Source: Mycobacterium sp. Marseille-P9652 (GTDB lineage: Bacteria; Actinomycetota; Actinomycetes; Mycobacteriales; Mycobacteriaceae). From it: 64,000 nucleotides of DNA. The position numbers and the translations under genes are program-made. Location: assembly GCF_902652685.1 (NCBI RefSeq), contig NZ_CACRUY010000005.1, positions 62,001 to 126,000 of the forward strand, written 5' to 3'. Every line of letters starts with the position of its first letter. Position 1 is the stretch's first letter. The notes beneath the pieces are model-generated. The model had not been told where the DNA came from. It saw only the letters and a program-made list of their open reading frames with translations, and searched no databases. This document shows, piece after piece, positions 36,899 through 44,665 of the stretch.

Positions 36899-37810
36899 CT
36901 AGCCGCGGCTGATGTCGCGGGCGATGGTGAGGTTGGTCAGCTTGTCGGGATTGCGCATCACGTAGAAGTTGGTGATCTTGCCCTCGACGATCTCGACGGT
37001 GATCACACCCTCGAGGTGGTCGCCGAGGTAGAGCAAGACCGCCGGAGCGCTGTTGCAGGTCACCGGGTCCAGGCGCAGGTATGCGCCGGCCCGGCTCATC
37101 AGGCCCGCGATCGCCCGGGCCACCCGATCGGCGCCGACCACGGGCCTGCGGGCGGCGCTCGCCTTGCCGCCGCTGTCGGCGGTCCACGTGACATCCGGGG
37201 CGAGCATCGTCATCAGCGCCTGCACGTCGCCGCTGACCGCGCTCCGCAGGAATTGCTCGGTGAGCTCGGCGTTGCGTTGCGGATCCGTCGCGTCGAACCT
37301 CTTGCGCCGGGCCCGCACGTGCTCGCGTGCGCGGTGCGCGACCTGCCGCACGGTGGGCACCGGCTTGCCCACCGCGTCGGCGATTTCGTCGTAGTCGAAG
37401 CCGAACACCTCGCGGAGCACGAACACGGCCCGCTCGTCGGGGCTCAGCGTTTCGAGCAGCACCAGCATGGCCGTCGAAACCGATTCGGCGAGAACGATAT
37501 CCGCCGACGGGTCATGCTCTTCGAGCAAAAGCGGCTCGGGCAGCCACGGGCCCACGTAGTCCTCGCGCCGGCGGGCGCCGGCCCGCAGCGTGTTCAACGC
37601 CTGGCGGGTGACGAGCCGGGCCAGGTAGGACTTGGTGTCCTGCACCGTGGTCAGGTCGACCGCCGCCCAGCGCAGGTAGCTGTCCTGCAACACGTCGTCG
37701 GCCTCGGTCGCCGAGCCCAGGATCTCGTAGGCGATCGTGAACAGCAGCGGCCGGAGCAGGGTGAACCGTTCCGCGTGCTCGCTGCCCGCCCCCTGGCCGG
37801 CCCGCGTCAT
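36899..37810 (-). CDS. ECF41-family RNA polymerase sigma factor (SigJ-like)
   Basis: This 303-residue protein has sigma region 2 (about 15-80, ILGSATEADDVLQDSYLRWA) and region 4 (about 115-165, FVLREVFGFDYDEIADAVGK). A C-terminal SnoaL-like extension of roughly 120 residues follows. The extension carries TADSGGKASA at the place of the DGGGK motif and RNPDKLTNL, the NPDKL motif typical of ECF41, which acts as a built-in anti-sigma module. The ATG overlaps the stop of the flavoprotein gene (ATGA), so both form one unit. The ECF41-type promoter upstream of that unit suggests autoregulation. Confidence 0.92.
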   Translation of the reverse strand: MTRAGQGAGSEHAERFTLLRPLLFTIAYEILGSATEADDVLQDSYLRWAAVDLTTVQDTKSYLARLVTRQALNTLRAGARRREDYVGPWLPEPLLLEEHDPSADIVLAESVSTAMLVLLETLSPDERAVFVLREVFGFDYDEIADAVGKPVPTVRQVAHRAREHVRARRKRFDATDPQRNAELTEQFLRSAVSGDVQALMTMLAPDVTWTADSGGKASAARRPVVGADRVARAIAGLMSRAGAYLRLDPVTCNSAPAVLLYLGDHLEGVITVEIVEGKITNFYVMRNPDKLTNLTIARDISRG

Positions 37811-38994
37811 CGGACGCCGACCGGTTCGGCGGCTGCCAGGCGCGCGGCCCGCCGTCCGCCCTTGAGCCAGAAGTACGAGCCGGGTTTGGCCGCCTCGCGC
37901 CGGATCGACCACAGCGTCCCCTTGCAGATCGTTTCCTTGAGCGAGGCGGCGGCGCGGCCGCCCAGCACCAGGTTCATCGGGGTGTCGTCGGTGTGAGCGA
38001 CCTGGTACGCGGCATCGGAGCGCCCCAGGCTGATGCACTGACCCACGAACGCCTGGTTCAGGGCCGCCGGCGCCTTCCCGGCGAGGCGGCTAAGCACGGT
38101 GTCGGCGGCCTGGGCGCCCAGCGGGCCGGCGGCCTGGCAGCTCATCCGCAGCGGCTGGCCCGACGGGGCGGCGGCGTCACCCGCGGCGACAATCCGGTCG
38201 TCGTCGATGCTCGTGAGCGTCTCGTCGGTGAGCAGGCGGCCCAGGGCGTCGGTGCGCAACCCGCTGCGCGTGGCCAGGTCGGGCACCGCGAACCCCGCCG
38301 TCCACACGGTGAGCCCGCTGGGCAGCACCCCGCCGTCGGAAAGCACCACCGCATCCCACCGGACCTCGCGGGCGGCCACGGATTCCACCACGTTGACGCC
38401 CAGCCTGCGCAGCCGCCTCGCGACCGACCGCCGGCCCCGGCCGCTGAGCGACGGGCCCAGGACGTCGCCGCACAGCAGGGTCACCGGCCGTCCATACCCG
38501 GCCAGTTCGGCCGCCGTCTCGATGCCGGTCAGTCCGCCGCCGACCACGGTGACGGGAGCGGCGGTCGGCAGGTCGGCCAGCGCATACCGCAGCCGCTGCG
38601 CCCCTTCCAGATCGGCGACGGAGTACGCGAATTCGGCCGCGCCCGGCACGGACGCGGGGATCGCGCCGGTGCTGCCGACGGCGTAGATGAGGAAGTCGTA
38701 ATCCAGCCCCGCGCCCGACGCGAGCTGTACGTGCCGGTCGGCGGGCGCGATGCGGTCGACGGAGTCGACGACCAGCCGGATGCCCTCGCCCAGCAGCGTG
38801 TCGTAGTCGGCGGTCGCGGCGCCGGTGTCGGCGGCCCACTGGTGCAGCCGAATTCGCTCGACGAACACCGGGCGGGGATTCACCAGGGTGATGTCGACGT
38901 CCGGGTGCTGCCGCAGACGGTTCGCCGCCAGGGTCCCGGCGTATCCGCCGCCGATGACAACGACATGAGTTCTCTGGGTGCCCGCCTCGGTCAT
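37807..38994 (-). CDS. FAD/NAD(P)-dependent oxidoreductase linked to ECF41 sigma factor
   Basis: This 395-residue pyridine-nucleotide-disulfide-type flavoprotein resembles NDH-2. The FAD Rossmann motif HVVVIGGGYAGTLAANRLRQ is at the N-terminus, the NAD motif VTVVGGGLTGIETAAELAG is near residue 150, and IVAAGDAAAPSGQPLRMSCQ binds FAD near the C-terminus. It lacks an obvious membrane anchor. ECF41 sigma genes usually neighbour an oxidoreductase, epimerase or carboxymuconolactone decarboxylase, which this pair obeys. AGGAGGAG lies just before the ATG. The electron acceptor is unknown. Confidence 0.85.
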   Translation of the reverse strand: MTEAGTQRTHVVVIGGGYAGTLAANRLRQHPDVDITLVNPRPVFVERIRLHQWAADTGAATADYDTLLGEGIRLVVDSVDRIAPADRHVQLASGAGLDYDFLIYAVGSTGAIPASVPGAAEFAYSVADLEGAQRLRYALADLPTAAPVTVVGGGLTGIETAAELAGYGRPVTLLCGDVLGPSLSGRGRRSVARRLRRLGVNVVESVAAREVRWDAVVLSDGGVLPSGLTVWTAGFAVPDLATRSGLRTDALGRLLTDETLTSIDDDRIVAAGDAAAPSGQPLRMSCQAAGPLGAQAADTVLSRLAGKAPAALNQAFVGQCISLGRSDAAYQVAHTDDTPMNLVLGGRAAASLKETICKGTLWSIRREAAKPGSYFWLKGGRRAARLAAAEPVGVR

Positions 38995-39030
38995 TTCTCC
39001 TCCTGCTCTCGTTCGGACTTGTGCCCTTCA

Positions 39031-39057
39031 GACACCGCCCGACCGCGAAGCGTGACA
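39031..39057 (-). promoter_or_regulatory. ECF41-type promoter (TGTCACG-N16-TGTC)
   Basis: Read on the minus strand, TGTCACG (39057-39051) is followed after exactly 16 bases by TGTC (39034-39031), 37 bases before the flavoprotein ATG. The published ECF41 consensus is TGTCACA-N16-CGTC, so each box differs at one base. It should be recognised by the sigma factor encoded in the same operon. Confidence 0.65.
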
Positions 39058-39167
39058 GCGCCGGCGGGAGTGTGACCCGTCTCACTCATAGTGCGACTTC
39101 CCGCCGGTCGCGGGCCTCGCTGCACCCATTGCGGGCGAGCCGCACATGTTAAGCTCCGCTCTACCGA

Positions 39168-39179
39168 TCAGTTAGCTGA
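39168..39179. promoter_or_regulatory. Short dyad TCAGTTAGCTGA before the c-di-GMP gene
   Basis: A 4-bp inverted repeat (TCAG / CTGA) around TTAG lies about 120 bases before the GTG of the GGDEF-EAL gene, in the 301-base divergent region. It may be an operator. Apart from this and the ECF41 promoter I see nothing else in that gap. Confidence 0.3.
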
Positions 39180-39295
39180 CGGGGCCACTCACGCCCATAC
39201 CGAACCCCCGAAGGATGGAGCTTCGCCGGTGCGCACGGGAGTGCATCCGGAGAAGCGCACAGAACGACGAGGATCCCCGCACATGGGAGGAGCCC

Positions 39296-41170
39296 GTGCC
39301 GCGCAGCCTCGATCTCGTCATCACGTCGGTCGCCACCCAACTGATGGAGGCGACCGGCGCCACCGCCACCCGGGTGAGTGAACGGGTTCTCGAGCAACTC
39401 GTCGAACAGTTCAACCTCGACGCCGCCTTCTTGCGGCACCACGATCACGACATCCGGGCGTCGGTGCTGGTCGCCGAATGGCCGCGCCGGGTGGACGTTC
39501 CCGACCCGGATCCGATGGCCGTCATCCACTTCACCAGTGTCGACGCGGTTTTCGGGGATGGTGAGCACGGCAGGAAACCGGTCGTGATCCGGCCGGATCA
39601 GGCGACTCGCTCCTTCGCCCTCTGGTCGGGACCCAGGGCGGCGACCAAGCAGCCCGCCGCGCCGTCGGTGGCCGCCGCGCCGCTGGTCTCGGGCGAGGCG
39701 ACCACCGGTGTGCTCGGCTTCGTCAGGTACGGCGCCCGCAAGTGGAAGCAGGAGGAGATCAACACGCTCGAGGCGGCGGCCGCGCTCTTCGCCCAGTTGC
39801 AGGCCCGGATCGCGGCCGAGGAAAAGCTCCGCTACCTCGCCGAGCACGACGACCTGACCGGCCTGTACAACCGTCGGGCCCTGGTCGCCCACCTCACCGA
39901 GAGGCTGATCGCGGGCAGCCCCGGCCCGGTCTCCGTTTTGTACCTCGACCTGGACCGGCTCAAGCCGATCAACGATTACCTCGGCCACACCGCCGGCGAC
40001 TGGTTCATCAGGGTCTTCGCGCAACGGCTCCGGGCCTGCGCCGGCATCCGCAGCATGATCGCCCGGCTGGGCGGTGACGAGTTCGTCGTCATCCCCGAAC
40101 AGCCGATGTCGACCGCGACGGCGGAGTCACTCGCTCGGCGGCTGTGCGCGACGCTGCGCGAGCGACTGGCCATCGGGGGGCACATGATCACCCGCACCGT
40201 CAGCATCGGCGTCGCGGTGGGCGTCCCGGGCCGGGACAACAGCACCGACCTCCTGCGCCGGGCCGACGAGGCCGTGCTGACCGCCAAGCGTGGCGGCGGC
40301 AACCAGGTCGCGATGTCCACCGACGACATGTCGCTGAAAAGCGCGTTCCGCAACGACATCGAGCTGCATCTGCAGGGCGACATCGACAGCGAAGCGCTGC
40401 TGTTGCACTACCTTCCCGAGGTCGACCTGTGGACCGGCGCCATCGTCGCCGCCGAGGCGCTGGTCCGGTGGCGGCACCCGATCTGGGGGCTGCTGCTGCC
40501 GGACTCGTTCATCGGGGTGGCCGAGTCGACGAACCTGGCCGGTGAGTTGGGCCGATGGGTGATGCGAACCGCCTGTGCCGATTTCAGCCGCTGGCGGTCG
40601 AAAGGCATCGGGCTGAGCGCCACCCTGCGGATCAACGTGTCGCCCGTGCAGTTGATCACCCGGGGCTTCGTGCGCAGCGTCGCCGACACCATCGACGAGT
40701 TCGGCATCGACGCCGGGTCGGTGTGCCTCGAGATCACCGAGCGCGCCGTGGTGCACGACATGGAAACCACCCGCAAGACGTTGTCGGAACTCAAAGACGT
40801 CGGCGTGCAGATCGCGATCGACGACTTCGGCACCGGCTATGCCGTTCTGTCGCACCTGAAGTCGTTGCCGGTCGACACGCTCAAGATCGACACCGCGTTC
40901 GTGCGCGACCTGGGCACGAACGCCGGCGACCTGGCCATCGTCCGCGCGATCATCGGTCTCGCCGAGGCGTTCGGCCTGCAACTGGTCGCCGAGGGCGTCG
41001 AGACACCCGCCGCCGCACTGACTTTGATGCAGCACGGCTGCCACCGGGCCCAGGGATTCCTGCTGTCGCGGCCCGTGCCGGCCGGCGCGATGGAGGCCCT
41101 GCTGGCCGCCCGCTGGATGCCCATGCCGTTCCTCGCCGATCGCGAGGCCCTGTCGTTAGGCGCGATCTAG
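39296..41170 (+). CDS. GAF-GGDEF-EAL bifunctional c-di-GMP enzyme (DcpA/Rv1354c-like)
   Basis: This cytoplasmic protein of about 624 residues has a GAF domain (about 10-170), then GGDEF (motif intact at about residues 259-263 in ARLGGDEFVVIP) and EAL (motif intact at about 387-389 in VAAEALVRWRHP). The EAL metal and substrate residues are kept in LRINVSPVQL, CLEITERAV, AIDDFGTGYAVL and LKIDTAFVRDL. The RxxD inhibitory site before GGDEF is not conserved, so product inhibition may be lost. The GTG start is chosen because GGAGGAG precedes it by about five bases and the length then equals Rv1354c; an ATG at 39215 is the alternative. It stands at the head of the exopolysaccharide locus. Confidence 0.92.
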   Translation: MPRSLDLVITSVATQLMEATGATATRVSERVLEQLVEQFNLDAAFLRHHDHDIRASVLVAEWPRRVDVPDPDPMAVIHFTSVDAVFGDGEHGRKPVVIRPDQATRSFALWSGPRAATKQPAAPSVAAAPLVSGEATTGVLGFVRYGARKWKQEEINTLEAAAALFAQLQARIAAEEKLRYLAEHDDLTGLYNRRALVAHLTERLIAGSPGPVSVLYLDLDRLKPINDYLGHTAGDWFIRVFAQRLRACAGIRSMIARLGGDEFVVIPEQPMSTATAESLARRLCATLRERLAIGGHMITRTVSIGVAVGVPGRDNSTDLLRRADEAVLTAKRGGGNQVAMSTDDMSLKSAFRNDIELHLQGDIDSEALLLHYLPEVDLWTGAIVAAEALVRWRHPIWGLLLPDSFIGVAESTNLAGELGRWVMRTACADFSRWRSKGIGLSATLRINVSPVQLITRGFVRSVADTIDEFGIDAGSVCLEITERAVVHDMETTRKTLSELKDVGVQIAIDDFGTGYAVLSHLKSLPVDTLKIDTAFVRDLGTNAGDLAIVRAIIGLAEAFGLQLVAEGVETPAAALTLMQHGCHRAQGFLLSRPVPAGAMEALLAARWMPMPFLADREALSLGAI

Positions 41171-41181
41171 CCCTGGGCACG

Positions 41182-42849
41182 ATGTTCGGTTCGGGGAGCA
41201 AGGCCGTGCTGGCGGTCGCCTGTGCGACGGCGACGCTCATCGGCTGTGGTCGACACGTCGACCCGGGACCGCTGTCGGCGATGGCCTTCCCGGCCGTGCC
41301 GCCCACCGTTCAGGAGATCGCCAACCCGCTGCGCGGGCAGTACGAGGATCTGCTCAATCCTCTTTTCCCGCAGGGAAACCCGGCCGATCGGCAGTACCAG
41401 CCGTGGCCGGCGTCCTACGACGCCAGCCTGCGGGTGTCGTGGCGTCAGCTGCAGCCCACGGATCCCGGCTCGCTGCCGCCCGACGCCCCCGACGATCGCA
41501 AGTACGACTTCGGTGTGATCGACGACGCGCTGGCGAAACTGGGCAACCGCAACATGCGGTTGATCCTGGGCGTGTACTCCTACCGGTCCTGCTGCGGCGA
41601 CTCGTCCGGCGGCGACGGGAACATCGCGATACCCGACTGGATGCGCCCCGCCGCCACCACCTATCCGGGTGCGCCCGACGGCGGCGGGGTGGCGCAGGTG
41701 GTGCCGAACTGGAACGACCCGCGCTACCTCGACGGCTTCGGCCGGCTGCTCGCCGCGCTGGGCCGCCGATACGACGCCGACGAGCGGCTGAGCGTCTTCG
41801 AGTTCTCCGGATACGGCGACTTCAACGAGAACCAAGTGGCCTACCTGCGCGACAAGCTGGCCGCGGCGGGTCCGGCGCCGGACGACAGCGCCGCGGCGCT
41901 GGGGTACTACAGCCAGTACCGCGACCAGAGCATCACCGCGGCATCGATACGCCGGCTCGTCGCCGCCAACGCCGACGCCTTCCGGCACACCCAACTGGTG
42001 GTGACGCCACAGAATCCCGAGATCGTGCGTCAGCTGCTCGCCGACGACGTCACCAAGAAGCTGTCCGCGCCGGTGGGCATCCGCTCGGACTGCCTCGGCG
42101 TCCAGTCGCCGCTGCCCGGCTGGGCGGACACCGCCGACTCGCACTACGTGCGGACCAACGACGGCGTCGTCGATGCGCTGAAGCGGCGGCTCTCCGCGGC
42201 GCCGGTGATCACCGAGTGGTGCCCACTGCCCAGCGGGGCCGACCCGCGGTCGTACTACGAGAAGGGCTTGCACGACGTGGTTCGGTATCACGTGTCGATG
42301 ACGTCGAGCTCCAACTTTCCCGACCGCGACTTCGCCTCCGCAATGGACCGCACCTTGTATCCTCTGTGGGCGCAGGCCAATACGGAGGCCGGGTACCGGT
42401 ATTCCGTGGAGGCCCGCCCGGGATCGCAATCCAGACGGGGCAAGGTGGCGACGATAGGGGTGGTGTGGACCAACTACGGCTCGGCGGCCGCGACCGAGAA
42501 TTGGGCACCCGGCTACAAGCTGGTCGATTTCTCCGGCGCGGTGGTGCGGACCGTTCCCGCCACGGTGAACCTCAGGACACTGACGCCCGAGGACTCGAGC
42601 CAATCCCGCGAGGGGGCCGTCCCTACGTCGTCCACCGACGACGTGCACGTCGACGTGTCGGGGCTGGCGCCGGGCCACTACACGCTCTGCGCATCCGTCG
42701 AGTGGCAGCAGCACAAGCCGGGCGCATCGCACGCGGTCAACTACGGCCCGATGGCACTGGCCCGTTACGGCCGCGACGCCTCCGGGATGTATCCCATTGC
42801 CTCCCTTGACCTCCCGCGTGACGACGCGGTGCCGGCCGGCGGTCACTGA
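41182..42849 (+). CDS. Large lipoprotein, DUF4832/DUF4874-like (first copy)
   Basis: This 555-residue exported protein has signal peptide MFGSGSKAVLAVACATATLI and lipobox IGC with lipidation Cys22. The central part looks like a glycoside-hydrolase-type TIM barrel (YDASLRVSWRQLQP, RKYDFGVIDDALAKLGNRNM, LSVFEFSGYGDFNE, PVITEWCPL), followed by a beta-sandwich C-terminus. The fit to DUF4874/DUF4832 is from memory of that layout. Placed just before the chain-length and polymerase genes, it may trim or bind the polymer outside the cell (inference). M. tuberculosis Rv1006, in the same relative position after pabB, may be the ortholog. Confidence 0.7.
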   Translation: MFGSGSKAVLAVACATATLIGCGRHVDPGPLSAMAFPAVPPTVQEIANPLRGQYEDLLNPLFPQGNPADRQYQPWPASYDASLRVSWRQLQPTDPGSLPPDAPDDRKYDFGVIDDALAKLGNRNMRLILGVYSYRSCCGDSSGGDGNIAIPDWMRPAATTYPGAPDGGGVAQVVPNWNDPRYLDGFGRLLAALGRRYDADERLSVFEFSGYGDFNENQVAYLRDKLAAAGPAPDDSAAALGYYSQYRDQSITAASIRRLVAANADAFRHTQLVVTPQNPEIVRQLLADDVTKKLSAPVGIRSDCLGVQSPLPGWADTADSHYVRTNDGVVDALKRRLSAAPVITEWCPLPSGADPRSYYEKGLHDVVRYHVSMTSSSNFPDRDFASAMDRTLYPLWAQANTEAGYRYSVEARPGSQSRRGKVATIGVVWTNYGSAAATENWAPGYKLVDFSGAVVRTVPATVNLRTLTPEDSSQSREGAVPTSSTDDVHVDVSGLAPGHYTLCASVEWQQHKPGASHAVNYGPMALARYGRDASGMYPIASLDLPRDDAVPAGGH

Positions 42850-42850
42850 C

Positions 42851-44530
42851 GTGGCGCGGGGTGTCCGCCGCGCGCTGCTCGTCGTCGCCTGCGCGTCGCT
42901 GTTGCTCTGCGGGTGCGGCCGTCCGGCCGACCCCGGTCCGTTGGTCGCGCTGGACCGCCCGCCCATACCGATGAACGTCCAGGAGATTGCGAACCCCTTG
43001 CGCGGGCAGTACGAGGACCTGTTGGAACCGCTTTTCCCGCAACGCAATCCCGCGCAGAAGCGGTACCCGCCGTGGCCCGCCTCCTACGATGCCAGCGTGC
43101 GTGTCTCGTGGCGGCAGCTGCAGCCCACCGACCTCCGCAGGCTTCCCCCCGACGCGCCCGACGACCGGAAGTACGACTTCAGCGTCATCGACGATGCGCT
43201 CGCCAAGCTGGCGAGCCGGAACATGCGGTTGACGCTGCGCGTGTTCGCCTACAACTCCTGTTGCGACGCAACGTATCCGAACAACACCAACATCGCGATT
43301 CCGGAGTGGATGCGCTCGGCGGCCACCGACTATGTCGGGCCCGTGCGGTACTGGTGGGGCCCGGGTCTGACGCAGGTGGTGCCGAATTGGAACGACCCGC
43401 ACTACCTGGACGCCTTCGGCGACCTGCTGGCGGCGCTGGGCCGCCGCTACGACGGCGACGAGCGGCTCAGCGTGTTCGAGTTCTCCGGGTACGGCGACTT
43501 CAGCGAGAACCACATCGCTTTCCTGCGGGACAAGCTCGGTGCGCCGGGGCCCGCGCCGGACGACAGCGTGGCGGCGCTGGGGTATTACAGCCAGTTCCGC
43601 GACCAGAGCATCACCGCCGCCTCGGTACGCCGGCTGGTTGCCGCGAACGTCAGCGCCTTCCCGCACACCCAGCTGGTGACCACCGCGCTCAATCCCGAGA
43701 TCGTGCGTCAGCTGCTGGCGGACGACGTGACCGCGCGGCTGTCCGCGCCGGTGGGCATCCGGTCGGACTGCCTGGGCGTGTACGCGCCGCTGCCCGTCTG
43801 GGCCGAATCCGACCAGTCGCACTACGTCCAGACCAAGGATCCGCTCGTCGGCGAGCTCAAGGACCGCCTCGCCACGGCGTTGGTGATCTCCGAGTGGTGC
43901 CAGCTGATGAACGGCATCGATCCCCGGTCCTATTACGAGAAGGCGCTGCGCGACGTCATCCGCTACCACGTGGCGATGACCGCGAGTTTCAACTTCCCGG
44001 ATGCGGACTCCACCACCGCGATGGATCCGGCCCTCTACCTGTTGTGGGCCCAGGCCAACGTTTCGGCGGGCTACCGGTACTCGGTGCAGGCCCGGCGGGG
44101 ATCGGAGACAGTGCGCGACGGCGTGGCGTCGGTGGCGGTGACCTGGACCAACTACGGCTCGGCGGCCGCCACGGAGAAGTGGGTTCCCGGCTACCGGCTG
44201 GTGGATTTCTCCGGAACGGTGGTCCGGACCGTGCCGGCGACGGTCAACCTGCGAACGCTGGTCCACAACGAATCCGGCGACTCCTCGGCGAAGGAACCGG
44301 TTCCGTCGTCGGCCGGCGAATCGATCCGCGTCGACGTGGCCGGATTGCCGCCCGGGCAGTACACGCTTCGGGCGTCCGCGGATTGGCAGCAACACAAGCC
44401 CGGCGCCACTCAGACCGTCAACTATCCGCCCATGCAGCTGGCTCGCGACGGGCGCGACGAATCGGGCTCGTACGCGATCGCGACGCTCGATATTCCGCGC
44501 GCCGGGCTCACCCCCGCCCCGGGACAGTGA
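42851..44530 (+). CDS. Large lipoprotein, DUF4832/DUF4874-like (second copy)
   Basis: This protein of about 559 residues is clearly a tandem duplicate of the preceding gene. Long blocks such as VQEIANPLRGQYEDLL, DAPDDRKYDF, VFEFSGYGDF and DPRSYYEKALRDVIRYHV are shared. The GTG start lies one base after the previous TGA; an upstream ATG at 42797 is less likely. The signal ALLVVACASLLLCGC contains a lipobox. Differences cluster in the loop after the second strand (NSCCDATYPNNTN versus RSCCGDSSGGDGN), which may alter ligand choice. It belongs to the same transcription unit. Confidence 0.72.
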   Translation: MARGVRRALLVVACASLLLCGCGRPADPGPLVALDRPPIPMNVQEIANPLRGQYEDLLEPLFPQRNPAQKRYPPWPASYDASVRVSWRQLQPTDLRRLPPDAPDDRKYDFSVIDDALAKLASRNMRLTLRVFAYNSCCDATYPNNTNIAIPEWMRSAATDYVGPVRYWWGPGLTQVVPNWNDPHYLDAFGDLLAALGRRYDGDERLSVFEFSGYGDFSENHIAFLRDKLGAPGPAPDDSVAALGYYSQFRDQSITAASVRRLVAANVSAFPHTQLVTTALNPEIVRQLLADDVTARLSAPVGIRSDCLGVYAPLPVWAESDQSHYVQTKDPLVGELKDRLATALVISEWCQLMNGIDPRSYYEKALRDVIRYHVAMTASFNFPDADSTTAMDPALYLLWAQANVSAGYRYSVQARRGSETVRDGVASVAVTWTNYGSAAATEKWVPGYRLVDFSGTVVRTVPATVNLRTLVHNESGDSSAKEPVPSSAGESIRVDVAGLPPGQYTLRASADWQQHKPGATQTVNYPPMQLARDGRDESGSYAIATLDIPRAGLTPAPGQ

Positions 44531-44570
44531 CGTGGTGAGCGGCGAACCATTTCGATTTCCGGCCACACGA

Positions 44571-44606
44571 CGCGCTGCGTACTATGCAGGATTATTGCGC
44601 AGCGCG
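44571..44606 (+). promoter_or_regulatory. Stem-loop in the leader of the polysaccharide genes
   Basis: CGCGCTGCG (44571-44579) and CGCAGCGCG (44598-44606) form a perfect 9-bp stem around an AT-rich 18-base loop. It lies after the second lipoprotein and 60 bases before the wzz/wzc-like ATG. It could end the lipoprotein transcript, be an operator, or fold in the leader RNA; there is no U-tract. Confidence 0.4.
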
Positions 44607-44665
44607 CCTTTAAGTGAATAAAAGGACGAATTCTCCCGCTGCGTTCTCAGAAAGGTCTTCAGCCG

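Noticed and set aside
39215-39295. Longer N-terminus for the GGDEF-EAL protein from ATG at 39215
   Set aside because: The GTG at 39296 has a far better Shine-Dalgarno sequence and gives the family length. The extra 27 residues are Arg-rich and unlike relatives.
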